From NCBI RefSeq assembly GCF_009811315.1, contig NZ_BLID01000011.1, positions 1 through 64,000 of the forward strand: a stretch of 64,000 nucleotides of DNA, in the 5' to 3' direction. Positions 1 to 9,709 of the stretch are shown here, piece after piece. This stretch comes from Vibrio atypicus. GTDB taxonomy: Bacteria > Pseudomonadota > Gammaproteobacteria > Enterobacterales > Vibrionaceae. The position numbers and the translations under genes are program-made. Within the stretch, counting starts at the first letter, position 1, and every line of letters starts with the position of its first letter. Under the pieces are notes generated by a model that saw nothing but the letters and a program-made list of their open reading frames with translations, was not told where the DNA came from and ran no database searches.

Positions 1-274
1 AAGAAAGTAATTATTTGTATTGGTCACTTCGTTTCATTGAAACCTAATTTGAAGCCTAAGCTTCTAATTGGATTATCATCAACGAGTGCCCACACAGATT
101 GATAGGTTTATATTGTTAAAGAGCTAACTTCCTGTGACTCACATCACTTCGGAAGAGGCGGCCATTCTAACGAGTTAATTTAATCTAGCAAGTACTTTTT
201 TAAATTATTTCGTTTTTCTTTTTGACCCTGTCGATTTCGCTTGGAACCCTTATGAGCCCTTGCCCTGTCGACGA
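1..274 (-). promoter_or_regulatory. rRNA operon leader (upstream of a 16S gene off the left edge)
   Basis: On the minus strand this stretch reads as the leader of an rRNA operon. It contains boxA (GCTCTTTAACAA, 113-124) followed by the conserved block CTGTGTGGGCACTCG at about 84-98, both typical of gammaproteobacterial rrn leaders and spacers. BoxA loads Nus factors for antitermination. The 16S gene itself must start beyond position 1 and is not in the window. Nothing else in this stretch looks coding. Confidence 0.85.
164..191 (-). promoter_or_regulatory. rrn P2 promoter
   Basis: On the minus strand, -35 TTGCTA (186-191) and -10 TAGAAT (164-169) are separated by 16 bp and followed by a GC-rich discriminator (GGCCGCC). 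Spacing and discriminator fit a stringently controlled rRNA promoter. It lies between P1 and the boxA leader. Confidence 0.75.
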
Positions 275-280
275 GGTGGC

Positions 281-308
281 ATTATAGAGATCGCGCTCAC
301 ATTGGCAA
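281..308 (-). promoter_or_regulatory. rrn P1 promoter
   Basis: On the minus strand, -35 TTGCCA (303-308) and a perfect -10 TATAAT (281-286) are 16 bp apart. A GC-rich discriminator (GCCACC) follows. Upstream, at about 309-335, is an A/T-rich tract that could act as an UP element for the alpha subunit. With P2 this forms the usual tandem rRNA promoter pair, about 117 bp apart. Confidence 0.85.
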
Positions 309-442
309 GCGTTATTTTGCAAAACTTGCAAAAATAACGCTTAAGCGCGTGATTTTTGCGCTAAGGCCGATTTATTAAACTTTACCCCAACCTAACCAAC
401 ATCATACCCACAAAGTTATCCACATTTGGGGCAAATACAAAT

Positions 443-467
443 AAAAAGAGCCGCTAAAGCGGCTCTT
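443..467 (-). terminator. Terminator of the cysJIH operon
   Basis: An 8-bp GC-rich stem (447-454 with 459-466, loop TAAA) is followed on the minus strand by a T run, 29 bases past the cysH stop. It separates cysH from the rRNA operon promoters. Confidence 0.85.
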
Positions 468-495
468 CATTTATTCAAATAATCTCGATTTCAGG

Positions 496-1272
496 CTAAA
501 TACCAGAACCATCCTGTTCATTATCTTCTTCATGAAGACCACATTCTCTTTTTAAGCCAAAGAAACGGGTTTCTTCTTCACTCATGCCTGGTTCCCATTT
601 TTTCGTAGTATGAGTATCACCTACAGACAAATAACCTTCATCCCACAAAGGGTGATAACTCAAGCCATGCTGATCTAAATAGTAATGCACATCTTTATTA
701 GTCCAGTCGATCACAGGTAAGAACTTAAACACACCATTTTGGATAGATAAGATAGGTAAGCCAGCTCGCGATTTAGATTGCTCACGACGTAGCCCTGAGA
801 ACCAAGTACCCACTTCAAGTTCATCTAGTGCTCGGCGCATTGGTTCGACTTTATTCAGCTTATTATATTTCGCGATACCCTCTACACCTTGTTCCCATAA
901 TTTACCGTAACGAGCTTCTTGCCATTGAGCACTCTCTACTGCGCGATAAACTTTAAGGTTCAGTGTTAACTGATCACTTAACTGATCAATAAACTGATAT
1001 GTTTCAGGGAACAGATGGCCAGTATCGGTCAAAATCACTGGAATATCTGGGCGCTGTTGTGTCACAAGATGAAGCATGACTGCAGCTTGAATACCGAAGC
1101 TGGATGAAACCGCAAATTCACCTTGTAAGTTTTCCAGAGCCCAAGCGACCCTTTGTTGTGCCGTTAGCTGCTCTAGTTCAACATTGATTTCAGCAAGACG
1201 GATTATTTGCTCCGTCTTGGTCAATGTGAGGAGCTCTGCTAACTTCGGCTTTGAAGCAACAGAATCAAGCAT
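496..1272 (-). CDS. cysH: Phosphoadenosine phosphosulfate (PAPS) reductase
   Basis: Cytoplasmic enzyme that reduces PAPS to sulfite and PAP with thioredoxin as electron donor, in assimilatory sulfate reduction. The 258-residue product has a PP-loop-type nucleotide site ([13 protein letters not shown]) and the C-terminal ECGLH motif carrying the catalytic cysteine. The CC...CxxC cysteines of the iron-sulfur APS reductases are absent, so this is the PAPS-specific type. The ATG at 1272 is chosen because it follows AAGAGGGA and gives the usual family length; the longer reading runs deep into cysI. It overlaps the end of cysI by 8 bases, which suggests translational coupling. Last gene of cysJIH. 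Confidence 0.97.
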   Translation of the reverse strand: MLDSVASKPKLAELLTLTKTEQIIRLAEINVELEQLTAQQRVAWALENLQGEFAVSSSFGIQAAVMLHLVTQQRPDIPVILTDTGHLFPETYQFIDQLSDQLTLNLKVYRAVESAQWQEARYGKLWEQGVEGIAKYNKLNKVEPMRRALDELEVGTWFSGLRREQSKSRAGLPILSIQNGVFKFLPVIDWTNKDVHYYLDQHGLSYHPLWDEGYLSVGDTHTTKKWEPGMSEEETRFFGLKRECGLHEEDNEQDGSGI

Positions 1273-3001
1273 GCAAATCCCTCTTAGACACTTTGACTTC
1301 TTGGATGATTCCAGCTCGGATAGTGAAATCACCAAACCCTTCACCTTCTTCACGCTCTTTAGCCCAACGACCAACAAGCTGATCGATCTCTTCTAGGATC
1401 TGCTTATCTGTGATGTTCTCTTTATACATCTTTGGAATACGCGTCCCTGCTCGATTGCCACCTAGATGTAGGTTGTAACGTCCAGGCGCTTTGCCCACTA
1501 AACCGATTTCTGCCAACATTGCTCGACCACAACCATTTGGACAGCCTGTTACGCGAAGAATAATGTTCTCTTCTTTAGGTAACTCATGTTTAGCCAATAT
1601 ACCTTCGACATCGGTAACAAATTCCGGTAAGAATCGTTCAGCTTCTGCCATTGCTAGCGGACAAGTTGGAAACGCCACACATGCCATTGAGCTCTTACGC
1701 TGCTCACTAACAGAGTCGTCCATCAAACCATGTTCACGAGCAATCTTTTCAATTTTGGCTTTTTGACTCTTCGCCACACCAGCGACGATTAAATTCTGAT
1801 TAGCTGTCATGCGGAAGTCGCCTTTATGAATTTTAGCGATTTCAGCCACACCAGTTTTCAGCGGTTTGCCAGGGTAGTCGAGTAAGCGACCGTTTTCGAT
1901 AAACAGAGCCAAGTGATGTTTGCCATCAATTCCCTCAGCCCAACCAATGCGGTCACCACGTTCAGTAAACTCGTAAGGGCGACTCTCTGAGAACTGCACG
2001 CCCGCACGTTTTTCAACTTCCGCTTTAAATACATCAATACCAACACGATCCAATGTGTATTTAGTTTTAGCATTCTTACGGTTAGAGCGGTTCCCCCAAT
2101 CACGTTGAGTTGTAACCACTGCCGCCGCGACTTCTAAAGTTTTATCCAATGGGACAAAACCGAAATCATCAGCGCGACGAGCGTAAGTCGATGTGTCACC
2201 GTGCGTCATTGCAAGGCCACCACCCACTAATACATTGAAGCCCACCAGCTTGCCATTTTCACCAATCGCAACGAAGTTCAAATCATTAGCATGCACATCG
2301 ACATCGTTCTGAGGTGGAATCACGACCGTCGTTTTGAACTTACGAGGTAGATAAGTTTTACCTAGGATTGGTTCATCGTCGTCTGTAGTTTCCACTTTTT
2401 CGCCGTCTAACCAAATTTCCGCATAAGCTTTGGTTTTCGGAAGCAAGTGCTCACTGATCTTTTTCGCCCATTCGTATGCTTCTTGATGGAGCTCAGATTC
2501 AATTGGGTTCGTTGTACAAAGAACATTACGGTTCACATCACCTGCAGTGGCGATTGAATCAATACCGATACTGTTTAGTGTTTGGTGCATCAATTTAATG
2601 TTCGGCTTTAGCACACCGTGGAACTGAAACGTCTGACGCGTAGTTAGACGGATACTGCCATATAGCGAATGGTCAGTTGCAAATTGATCAATTGCCAACC
2701 ACTGTTTAGGCGTAATAATCCCGCCAGGCATACGAGCACGAAGCATAACGTTATGCAGCGGCTCTAGCTTCTGCTTCGCACGCTCATTACGAATATCGCG
2801 ATCATCTTGCTGATACATACCGTGGAAACGAATCAACTGGAAGTTATCTGCAGTAAATCCGCCCGTGATTCGGTCTTGGAGATCTTGCTCTATCGTGCCA
2901 CGTAAAAAGTTGCTTTGTGTTTTTAGACGCTCGTTATCAGAAAGCTTTCCTAATTCTTGGTCTAACACCACCTGCTTATTATTGTCAGTAGAAAAAGTCA
3001 T
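1265..3001 (-). CDS. cysI: Sulfite reductase hemoprotein, beta subunit
   Basis: Siroheme and 4Fe-4S subunit of NADPH sulfite reductase, which reduces sulfite to sulfide with six electrons delivered by CysJ. The 578-residue protein (E. coli 570) has two ferredoxin-like nitrite/sulfite reductase repeats. The cluster and siroheme ligands are visible as [10 protein letters not shown] and [10 protein letters not shown] near residues 435-485. The start codon shares one base with the cysJ stop (TAATG), indicating tight coupling with the flavoprotein subunit. Siroheme synthesis is served by cobA at 13.9-14.7 kb. Confidence 0.98.
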   Translation of the reverse strand: MTFSTDNNKQVVLDQELGKLSDNERLKTQSNFLRGTIEQDLQDRITGGFTADNFQLIRFHGMYQQDDRDIRNERAKQKLEPLHNVMLRARMPGGIITPKQWLAIDQFATDHSLYGSIRLTTRQTFQFHGVLKPNIKLMHQTLNSIGIDSIATAGDVNRNVLCTTNPIESELHQEAYEWAKKISEHLLPKTKAYAEIWLDGEKVETTDDDEPILGKTYLPRKFKTTVVIPPQNDVDVHANDLNFVAIGENGKLVGFNVLVGGGLAMTHGDTSTYARRADDFGFVPLDKTLEVAAAVVTTQRDWGNRSNRKNAKTKYTLDRVGIDVFKAEVEKRAGVQFSESRPYEFTERGDRIGWAEGIDGKHHLALFIENGRLLDYPGKPLKTGVAEIAKIHKGDFRMTANQNLIVAGVAKSQKAKIEKIAREHGLMDDSVSEQRKSSMACVAFPTCPLAMAEAERFLPEFVTDVEGILAKHELPKEENIILRVTGCPNGCGRAMLAEIGLVGKAPGRYNLHLGGNRAGTRIPKMYKENITDKQILEEIDQLVGRWAKEREEGEGFGDFTIRAGIIQEVKVSKRDLHA

Positions 3002-4878
3002 TAGTACACATCCCTTTGGTAACGTTTCGCCTTACGTAAGTCATTAATAAATTCTTCAGCATCATCACGAGACATCTTGCCCTGCTGCTCTGCAACAATC
3101 ACAAGTGCTTCATGAACATCTTTTGCCATGCGAGTCGCATCACCACATACATAGATGTAGGCACCTTCTTGGATCCATTGCCAAACTTGTTCTGCGTTTT
3201 CCAATACTCGATGTTGAACATAGACTTTTTCTGCTTGGTCTCGACTAAACGCGACATCTAAGCGGTTTAACAGACCTGACTTAAGATACTTTTGCCATTC
3301 CACTTGATAGAGGAAATCTTGAGTAAAGGTGCGGTCACCGAAAAATAACCAGTTCTTACCTTCTGCATCACGATTGTCACGCTCTTGAATAAAACTGCGG
3401 AAAGGTGCAATACCAGTACCAGGGCCAATCATGATTACTGGCGTATTATCATCTTGTGGCAGCTTGAAGTTATTATTGTTCTCAACGAATACTTTAACTT
3501 CTCCACCTTCTTCGAGTCTTTGGGATAGGAAGCTCGATGCGCCACCGAAACGTTTTTCATCACCTTTGTCATATTCGACAAGACCAACCGTTAGGTGTAC
3601 CTCTTCATCTACCTCTGTTTGGCTCGAAGCAATAGAGTAAAGACGTGGAGTTAAACGACGTAACAATCCAACTAGCTCATCAGCCGATAGCTTGGTCTTT
3701 TTCTCTGCGAGAACATCGACAACTTGAGTATTGCCTGCATATTCACGAAGCTTATCTTTATCTTCCACCAGCTTTTGTAATTTCTTACTGCCAGAAAGCT
3801 CAGCAAATTTGGTAACGAGTTGAGGATTGGCTGCTGTGATTTCAAACTTGCTCACGAGTGCACTGTGAATAGAGAGACTTTCTCCATCGACTTCAACACT
3901 CTCGACACCTGATAAGCCTGCTTTAGACAAAATAGCATTCGCAAGCTCTGAGCTGTTTTCAAACCAAACACCCAATGCATCACCTGGCTGATATGTAAAG
4001 CCCGACTCTTCTAGATCAATTTCAACATGGCGAACATCTTTGCCAGAATCACGCCCCGTGATTTTTTGGCTTGTGAGCAAAGTCGCCGTATATGGATTTT
4101 GCTTTGTGTATTGAGAGTGGCCCGGCGCGGCTTGACCGACAGGTAGTTGAACAACTTCAGCCTCTTGGCCTGAAGAAAGGTCCTCTTTTACTGTTTCTAA
4201 CGCTTTAGCGCGCCACGTGGTGGCTTCTGCTTCATAATCGACATCACAATCAATACGGTCAATAAAGGCAGTTGCTCCTTGCTTTGCAAGATAAGAGTCG
4301 AAATCTTTACCCGTTTGGCAGAAGAACTCATAGCTTGAATCTCCTAAACCAATCACCCCGTATTTAAGATTTGGTAGTTTAGGCGCTTTCTTCGATTGCA
4401 AAAATTCATGTAATTCGATCGCATTGTCTGGCGCTTCACCTTCACCATTCGTTGATGCAACGATAATAACGTGCGTCTCTTTTGCGAGGTTTTTACCTTT
4501 ATAATCACTTGCATCAAACAGCGCGACTTCAATACCTTGTGCTTTTGCTTCTTGCTCTAGTGCTTCCGCGACGCCTTTCGCATTACCCGTCTGCGAAGCA
4601 TAGATAATAGAAAGCTTACCTGCTGGCTTGGCTGCTACAGCCGCAGCTGCTTGTGAAATTGGAGCGGCAGCACCTGATGTCTGCGGCTGAGTTTGTGAGA
4701 GCCCCCAAAAATAGCCACTCACCCAAGCAAGTTGCTGTGAAGATAAACCTGAGACAGTTTGTTGGAGAGAACCTAGCTGCTGATCATTCAACGGAGCAGC
4801 GATTGACGGTAACTCTTGCGGAGTATTTCCTTCAGAAGGTCCATTATTCAGTGAAGACTCTTTCTTATTTAAAGACAT
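3001..4878 (-). CDS. cysJ: Sulfite reductase flavoprotein, alpha subunit
   Basis: Passes electrons from NADPH through FAD and FMN to CysI. Domains in order: a low-complexity N-terminus, an FMN flavodoxin domain ([23 protein letters not shown]), an FAD domain (RLYSIASSQ) and an NADPH domain ([25 protein letters not shown]), ending in the aromatic DVY. I start at the ATG at 4878, preceded by AGGGA ten bases upstream, giving 625 residues (E. coli 599). A second ATG seven codons earlier has no ribosome binding site. First gene of cysJIH, probably CysB-activated, though no CysB site could be assigned. Confidence 0.97.
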   Translation of the reverse strand: MSLNKKESSLNNGPSEGNTPQELPSIAAPLNDQQLGSLQQTVSGLSSQQLAWVSGYFWGLSQTQPQTSGAAAPISQAAAAVAAKPAGKLSIIYASQTGNAKGVAEALEQEAKAQGIEVALFDASDYKGKNLAKETHVIIVASTNGEGEAPDNAIELHEFLQSKKAPKLPNLKYGVIGLGDSSYEFFCQTGKDFDSYLAKQGATAFIDRIDCDVDYEAEATTWRAKALETVKEDLSSGQEAEVVQLPVGQAAPGHSQYTKQNPYTATLLTSQKITGRDSGKDVRHVEIDLEESGFTYQPGDALGVWFENSSELANAILSKAGLSGVESVEVDGESLSIHSALVSKFEITAANPQLVTKFAELSGSKKLQKLVEDKDKLREYAGNTQVVDVLAEKKTKLSADELVGLLRRLTPRLYSIASSQTEVDEEVHLTVGLVEYDKGDEKRFGGASSFLSQRLEEGGEVKVFVENNNNFKLPQDDNTPVIMIGPGTGIAPFRSFIQERDNRDAEGKNWLFFGDRTFTQDFLYQVEWQKYLKSGLLNRLDVAFSRDQAEKVYVQHRVLENAEQVWQWIQEGAYIYVCGDATRMAKDVHEALVIVAEQQGKMSRDDAEEFINDLRKAKRYQRDVY

Positions 4879-5005
4879 GGTCACGACATCCCTATTCATT
4901 GCGTGATGATAGATTAACCACTCTCTTTAATAACAAGAAAGAATAGAAGTGAATGTTTTATAACTTTTGGACTTAAAGAAAGTGAAATGAAACGGATTGG
5001 AAGGG

Positions 5006-5236
5006 CTATTTGGCTTCTATTCGGACCTGTTTAAAACCGACTGCCATGGCCGATTTAGAGGCTAGATCGAGATCAATATAGTGACACTCTTCACCATGAG
5101 AGTCCGTGAGTAGTACGAATCCTCCTCGAGCGTGGCGAAATTCGACGATCCAACTGCCTTCTTGTGCAGAAGGTTCGATAATCGCTTCGACTAGTTTGTT
5201 TTCTCGATAAAGGTTTCTTAACTCAGTAATCGTCAT
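5006..5236 (-). CDS. Small conserved-looking protein of unknown function
   Basis: A 76-residue acidic protein with no signal peptide, membrane segment or cysteine cluster. I do not recognise the family. It has the mixed charged and hydrophobic pattern of a small folded cytoplasmic protein (ELRNLYRENKLVEAIIEPS; GGFVLLTDSHGEECHYIDL). The ATG at 5236 follows a good AGAAAGGAA; a longer reading starting 24 codons earlier has an unlikely N-terminus. It lies about 130 bp upstream of cysJ on the same strand with no terminator between, so read-through into cysJ is possible. Confidence 0.7.
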   Translation of the reverse strand: MTITELRNLYRENKLVEAIIEPSAQEGSWIVEFRHARGGFVLLTDSHGEECHYIDLDLASKSAMAVGFKQVRIEAK

Positions 5237-5333
5237 GAGATTCCTTTCTCCGCCGGATGCAACACTCCTTATATAAGGATGGTCGAAACGCAGAAAAGTG
5301 CTAAACAAAAAAACGAAGATATAATTAAAAGGT

Positions 5334-5366
5334 ATAAAAAAACGCCGCTATATAAATAGCGGCGTT
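5334..5366 (-). terminator. Terminator of the outer-membrane protein gene
   Basis: A 10-bp perfect stem (5341-5350 with 5357-5366) is followed by seven T on the minus strand. A shorter T run on the plus side allows some bidirectional use. It lies 20 bases past the stop of the gene at 5387-6052. Confidence 0.9.
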
Positions 5367-5386
5367 CTTTTTAAGTTCAAATAGAA

Positions 5387-6052
5387 TTAGAAAGCGAACT
5401 CGGCACCAATGAACCAACCATTAGCAAATACGAATGGTTTACCTAAATCTGAACCGCCAGCAACGCGGAAGTCTTCAGATTCTAGGTCGATCACTCGGTA
5501 ACCGCCTTTTAGCGCTAGTTGATTACCATTCAGATCAAAACGGTATTGTGCGCCAGCCATAAGATCGGTGCTCTTAATACCATTGTTATCGCCAAAGTTC
5601 ATCTCGCCGATAATATCAATCGGCATATTAGGTACTGTCAGCTCAGCGTAACCGTACCACGCCCAGATCATACCATCGTATTTTGCGTTCTTTGTTGCGT
5701 CGTCAGCATTCACATACTTAGTGTTAGATAAATCACTGAACGTCACACCCGCATCGAAGTGCATCAAATCATGCTCTAAGATTCGGTAGTAAAGCGACAA
5801 ATCCAGTTTATCAAACGCCATGTAATCAGCATCAACTGAAGAGTAACGAATGCGAGCATCTGGTAAGTATTTTACGTTGTGCTCAATAGCAGCGTAAAAG
5901 CTTGGTGTAGTATCACTATCGCGATTAACTTCATTTACCTTTGTACTAGGGAACCACATCTCAGCCCCGAGTTTAGTCGTCAATGATGACTCAGCAAAAG
6001 CTGGAACTGACATAACGGCAGTAGCCAATACAGCGGCGGTTTTTAAACCCAT
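5387..6052 (-). CDS. TIGR04219-type outer membrane beta-barrel protein
   Basis: A 221-residue protein with a Sec signal peptide (about residues 1-20, ending PAFA) and alternating aromatic and polar strands (YRFDLNGNQLALKGGYRVIDL). The C-terminal phenylalanine is typical of proteins inserted by the BAM complex. Overall it matches my memory of the TIGR04219 family of small Vibrio/Shewanella outer-membrane proteins. Function is unknown; there is no enzymatic motif. It is monocistronic, with its own terminator and a GGGAG ten bases before the ATG. Confidence 0.8.
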   Translation of the reverse strand: MGLKTAAVLATAVMSVPAFAESSLTTKLGAEMWFPSTKVNEVNRDSDTTPSFYAAIEHNVKYLPDARIRYSSVDADYMAFDKLDLSLYYRILEHDLMHFDAGVTFSDLSNTKYVNADDATKNAKYDGMIWAWYGYAELTVPNMPIDIIGEMNFGDNNGIKSTDLMAGAQYRFDLNGNQLALKGGYRVIDLESEDFRVAGGSDLGKPFVFANGWFIGAEFAF

Positions 6053-6178
6053 GAACTTGTTTCTCCCAGTAGTGATGCCAACCTCTACTGTCTGCGTTTT
6101 GCGTAGAGGTGTATACGATATGCGCGAATTCTATCATATACACACCCTATGCCAGCAAATATTTCTACCTCGGTCACA

Positions 6179-6388
6179 TTAACGTGTCTGCGCGACATGC
6201 GACTTAAAGAACCAAATACCGATAGCAATAACAATTAGCCATGGGAGTAGCTTAAGCACAGCGCCTAGCATGCCAAGCAATACCATCACCACGATAGAAA
6301 AAGCTACGGCTGCAAACACCGTAAGCATAGTGACACCAGTAACCAATAGAGTGGCAGTGAAGACCAAGACAAATATTAATTCAAACAT
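6179..6388 (-). CDS. pspG: Phage shock protein G
   Basis: A 69-residue inner-membrane protein, almost wholly hydrophobic, with two to three membrane segments (about residues 4-24, 26-46, 47-63). The start MFELIFVLVF, the internal GMLG and the KLLPWL motif match E. coli PspG (YjbO). In E. coli pspG also neighbours dusA, as here. PspG takes part in the phage shock response to inner-membrane stress. A sigma-54-like sequence lies 30-45 bases upstream. Slightly shorter than the E. coli protein because the charged C-terminal tail is reduced. Confidence 0.88.
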   Translation of the reverse strand: MFELIFVLVFTATLLVTGVTMLTVFAAVAFSIVVMVLLGMLGAVLKLLPWLIVIAIGIWFFKSHVAQTR

Positions 6389-6417
6389 ACGCTTCTCCTT
6401 TATTTACTTTAGTACTT

Positions 6418-6433
6418 TCAGGAAGCGTGCCAA
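6418..6433 (-). promoter_or_regulatory. Candidate sigma-54 promoter of pspG
   Basis: On the minus strand TTGGCACGCTTCCTGA resembles the sigma-54 consensus TTGGCACG-N4-TTGC. The -24 element is perfect; the -12 GC is GA at the correct 10-bp spacing. PspG is PspF/sigma-54 controlled in E. coli, which supports the call. The imperfect -12 element keeps confidence moderate. Confidence 0.5.
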
Positions 6434-6473
6434 CACCAACAAAAGAATTAATTCATTGATTTTAAATATAAAA

Positions 6474-6501
6474 ACAAAAAGAGCGCTTCTAATGAGCGCC
6501 C
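6474..6501 (-). terminator. Terminator of dusA
   Basis: A 7-bp stem (6481-6487 with 6495-6501, one G-T pair) is followed on the minus strand by TTTTTG and more T. It lies 46 bases past the dusA stop and so separates dusA from the pspG promoter. Confidence 0.75.
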
Positions 6502-6546
6502 TTTCCAATCTGACATGAGTATTTTTTACCACCTACTTGGTGATTT

Positions 6547-7548
6547 TTACACATCCAACTCTTTAGGAATCTTAGCCAAAGCAGCTTCTACCACTTCAAT
6601 ACCTGAACCTGGTTTATGTGCGTTCTCACTAATGTAGCGGCGCCACTGGCGAGCACCTGGCATATTTTGGAATAAGCCCAACATATGGCGTGTAATATGC
6701 CCAAGATATGCGCCGTTTGATAACTGTTGCTCAATGTATGGGTACATCTCTTCAACGATCTGAGTACGCTTTTTAATTGGTTTATCTAAACCAAAAATCT
6801 GTTGATCCACTTCAGCCAAGATATAAGGATTCTGATACGCTTCGCGACCGACCATTACGCCGTCTAAATGCTCTAAATGCGCTTTGGTCTCTTCTAGAGT
6901 TTTAACACCACCATTAACCGCAATCGTCAGGTGAGAGAAATCTTTCTTCAACTGATAAGCACGCGGGTAATCAAGTGGTGGAATTTCGCGGTTCTCTTTC
7001 GGGCTTAAACCAGAAAGCCAAGCTTTACGAGCATGAATCGTGAACTGATCACAACCGCCTTTCTCCGAGACGACAGAAACAAAGTCCGTTAAGAACTCAT
7101 ACGAATCTTGATCATCAATACCGATACGCGTTTTTACGGTGACCGGAACATCAACAACGTCACGCATTGCTGCGACACAATCAGCCACCAGCTGAGGTTC
7201 ACCCATTAAGCATGCACCAAAACGACCATTTTGAACGCGATCAGATGGGCAACCAACGTTAAGGTTAATTTCATCGTAACCTCGCTCAACCGCAAGCTTG
7301 GCACAAGTCGCCAAATCTTGTGGGTTTGAACCACCTAACTGCAACGCTACCGGATGCTCTTCTTGGTTATACGCTAAGAAATCCCCTTTACCATGAATGA
7401 TCGCACCAGTTGTAACCATTTCTGTATACAACAGAGTTTCACTTGTCATAAGACGGTGGAAGTAGCGGCAATGTCGATCTGTCCAATCGAGCATGGGTGC
7501 AATGGAAAAGCGGTTAGCCGCGTATTTACTAGTATTGTCAGGTTTCAT
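6547..7548 (-). CDS. dusA: tRNA-dihydrouridine(20/20a) synthase
   Basis: FMN enzyme that reduces uridine 20/20a in the tRNA D-loop with NADPH. The 333-residue TIM-barrel protein shows [12 protein letters not shown] at the N-terminus, the [20 protein letters not shown] active-site segment with catalytic Cys100, and the flavin-phosphate motif VNGGVKT. The characteristic DusA C-terminal block ([21 protein letters not shown]) distinguishes it from DusB and DusC. The pspG neighbourhood supports the assignment. The ribosome binding site is weak. Confidence 0.96.
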   Translation of the reverse strand: MKPDNTSKYAANRFSIAPMLDWTDRHCRYFHRLMTSETLLYTEMVTTGAIIHGKGDFLAYNQEEHPVALQLGGSNPQDLATCAKLAVERGYDEINLNVGCPSDRVQNGRFGACLMGEPQLVADCVAAMRDVVDVPVTVKTRIGIDDQDSYEFLTDFVSVVSEKGGCDQFTIHARKAWLSGLSPKENREIPPLDYPRAYQLKKDFSHLTIAVNGGVKTLEETKAHLEHLDGVMVGREAYQNPYILAEVDQQIFGLDKPIKKRTQIVEEMYPYIEQQLSNGAYLGHITRHMLGLFQNMPGARQWRRYISENAHKPGSGIEVVEAALAKIPKELDV

Positions 7549-8085
7549 AAGGTGAGTCTCGCTGTACAGTGAGCATCGTGGTCAAAAAAGGATCCCGCGA
7601 TTATACACAGTCAATCGAAAACATTCAGGAAAAATGAAACCGATAAAAGCAACGCTCAAACACCATAGAAATCAACCGTTCGAAGCCCATCAAGCAATGG
7701 AATCCAAGTACATATTAGCTTTATACCACCAGCAACCCAAAATCTTATTCAACGCGAACAAGTCACTTAAATGTTTGATTTTTAATAAACTAAAAAAGTA
7801 CACATTACTCATTGAACTGGACCAATAGTATTTAGCCTATGGGTGGTCAAAAGCTCAGTGATGTATGATTCAGCCAAAAAGAATTAACTTAGAACAAAGA
7901 AAACCCTCACCAAACGTCTTATGTTGTTCCGTTTTTCCCGCAGTTAGAGTAAGTTAAGCAACAATACGCCAATGGTAAATGTTGTCGCTGATTGAGAGTA
8001 ACTTACTGACCAAGCAATCATAAATTACCAACTGATCAACGATAAACTCCAATAAATGGTATATTATTAAAAATGTCCATGAGTG
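7549..8085. other. Long intergenic region between divergent dusA and zur
   Basis: No convincing gene. An open frame at 7634-7828 (64 codons, plus strand) has no ribosome binding site and a composition unlike the neighbours. The region is A/T-rich and must hold the dusA promoter on the left and the zur promoter on the right. An extended -10 (TGGTATATT, ending 8065) lies about 20 bases before the zur ATG. No Zur-type palindrome, hairpin terminator or recognisable RNA was found. Confidence 0.6.
8057..8065 (+). promoter_or_regulatory. Possible extended -10 promoter of zur
   Basis: TGGTATATT matches an extended -10 (TGn then TATATT). No good -35 is present at 17 bp. The implied 5' leader is only about 14 bases before the zur ATG, consistent with the lack of a clear ribosome binding site there. 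Confidence 0.35.
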
Positions 8086-8535
8086 ATGGTGAAAAGTTTG
8101 GACCAACAGTTAGTCAAACAAATTGAAGATATATGTGCTGCTCGCGGCGTTAGATTAACAACACAAAGAAAACGTGTGTTTGAATTAATCTGCGCTAGCC
8201 CGAAGGCATCGAGCGCCTATGAGCTGTTAGAAGAGCTGAAGCAAACTGAGCCGCAGGCCAAGCCTCCTACAGTGTATCGAGCTTTGGATTTTCTGCTTGA
8301 GCAGGGATTCATTCATCGAGTGGAGTCTACTAATAGCTACATTCAATGCGGTTCATGCAATGCCCATAAACATTATTCACATATGCTGATCTGTGATAAA
8401 TGCAGTAATGTTATTGAACTGGTCGATGATAGTTTGGTAGCCTTGTTAGTTAACAATGCAGAAGAGCGTGGGTTTACTATCACAAATCATGTGATTGAAT
8501 CCCATGGAGTTTGTAAAAGCTGCTCTTCTGATTAA
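8086..8535 (+). CDS. zur: Zinc uptake regulator, Fur family
   Basis: Zinc-sensing repressor of zinc import genes. The winged-helix domain (VRLTTQRKRVFELI) leads into the segment AKPPTVYRALDFLLEQGF, which is nearly identical to E. coli Zur. The C-terminal domain carries cysteine pairs CGSC, CDKC and CKSC, of which the latter two fit the structural zinc site. Length 149 residues, without the long His/Cys tail of the E. coli protein. ATG 8086 is chosen; GTG at 8083, one codon earlier, is equally possible. It is followed after 26 bp by cheX on the same strand. Confidence 0.95.
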   Translation: MVKSLDQQLVKQIEDICAARGVRLTTQRKRVFELICASPKASSAYELLEELKQTEPQAKPPTVYRALDFLLEQGFIHRVESTNSYIQCGSCNAHKHYSHMLICDKCSNVIELVDDSLVALLVNNAEERGFTITNHVIESHGVCKSCSSD

Positions 8536-8561
8536 GCGAATTGAAGATATAGAAGAAAGTT

Positions 8562-9023
8562 ATGCGCGCTGAATTTGTAAACCCGTTTTTAGCTTCACTG
8601 ATGAACGTACTAAAAACGATGGCTTCACTGGAGCTGAAGCCACAGAAACCTCGTGTGAAAAAAGATGAGATTGCACGTGGGGATGTATCAGGTTTAATAG
8701 GGATGGTCGGCCCGCAAAGCCGCGGTTCTATGTCTATTACATTTGATGAAAATCTAGCATTGGAAATCATGCAGAACATGCTAGGTGAACGACCAAATGG
8801 CTTAAATGATGAAGTAACCGATATGGTTGGTGAAATCACCAACATGGTGACAGGTGGCGCAAAGAGAATCCTAGCAGAAAGCGGCTTCGATTTTGATATG
8901 GCAACACCAGTTGTCGTGTCAGGCAAAGGCCACACGATTCGTCACAAATGTGAAGGCTCTATCATCATCATGCCTTTTACCTCTCAATGGGGTAATGCGT
9001 TCATTGAAATCTGTTTCGAATAA
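8562..9023 (+). CDS. cheX: Chemotaxis phosphatase CheX
   Basis: A 153-residue CheC/CheX-family protein, expected to dephosphorylate CheY-P. The family's catalytic signature ExxN is present as E91-I-T-N94 within DMVGEITNMV. The single motif copy and short length fit CheX rather than CheC or FliY. It is not in a chemotaxis cluster but directly behind zur, 26 bp away, and probably shares its transcript. A shared terminator with the convergent cysC follows. The CheY partner is not in the window. Confidence 0.85.
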   Translation: MRAEFVNPFLASLMNVLKTMASLELKPQKPRVKKDEIARGDVSGLIGMVGPQSRGSMSITFDENLALEIMQNMLGERPNGLNDEVTDMVGEITNMVTGGAKRILAESGFDFDMATPVVVSGKGHTIRHKCEGSIIIMPFTSQWGNAFIEICFE

Positions 9024-9047
9024 GCAGTATCAAAACTCACTCAGAGT

Positions 9048-9075
9048 AAAAAAGCTTCCCGAAGGAAGCTTTTTT
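9048..9075. terminator. Bidirectional terminator between cheX and cysC
   Basis: A 12-bp perfect inverted repeat (9048-9059 with 9064-9075, loop CGAA) with A/T runs on both sides. It lies 24 bases past the cheX stop and 4 bases past the cysC stop, so it can terminate both convergent transcripts. Confidence 0.92.
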
Positions 9076-9079
9076 GTTT

Positions 9080-9697
9080 TTATCCGATAACGCTTCTCTG
9101 CTTAAGCGCTTGAATACAATCATCCACCAGCGCGTCTATCGATTTTTCGCCAGCCAATAGGTTAATCTCAGGATCCACTGGCGCTTCATATTCTGAATCA
9201 ATACCCGTGAAGTTCGGGATCTCTCCTGCTCTTGCTTTCTTATACAAACCTTTAGGATCACGTTCCTCACATACCTCAAGAGGCGCGTTGACAAACACTT
9301 CTATAAATTCACCTTCAGGTAAAAGGTCTCGTACCAATTGACGTTCAGCACGATGCGGCGAAATAAACGCAGATAAAACGATAAGACCAGCGTCAGCCAT
9401 CAATTTAGACAACTCACCAATACGGCGGATATTCTCTCGACGATCTTGCTCAGAGAACCCTAGGTCATTGCATAAACCATGACGAACGTTGTCGCCATCC
9501 AGTAAGTAAGTATGGTACCCCTGTTCTGCAAGTCTGTTTTCTAGCGCACCAGCAACCGTTGATTTCCCTGCACCAGAGAGGCCAGTAAACCACAATACAG
9601 CCGGCTTCTGTTGCTTTAAGTTCGCGCGAAACTGTTTATCAATCGCATGTTGATGCCAAACGATGTTTTCATCTTTGATTGGAGCATCCGTTGTCAT
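9080..9697 (-). CDS. cysC: Adenylylsulfate (APS) kinase
   Basis: Phosphorylates APS with ATP to give PAPS, the substrate of CysH. The 205-residue protein has the Walker A motif GLSGAGKST at about residues 39-47 and family signatures [18 protein letters not shown] and [11 protein letters not shown] good AAGGATT precedes the ATG. Last gene of the cobA-cysD-cysN-permease-cysC run, starting 12 bases after the permease stop. Confidence 0.98.
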   Translation of the reverse strand: MTTDAPIKDENIVWHQHAIDKQFRANLKQQKPAVLWFTGLSGAGKSTVAGALENRLAEQGYHTYLLDGDNVRHGLCNDLGFSEQDRRENIRRIGELSKLMADAGLIVLSAFISPHRAERQLVRDLLPEGEFIEVFVNAPLEVCEERDPKGLYKKARAGEIPNFTGIDSEYEAPVDPEINLLAGEKSIDALVDDCIQALKQRSVIG

Positions 9698-9709
9698 AAC
9701 ACAATCCTT

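Noticed and set aside
7634-7828. 64-codon plus-strand frame between dusA and zur
   Set aside because: No ribosome binding site, no recognisable domain, composition typical of A/T-rich intergenic DNA.
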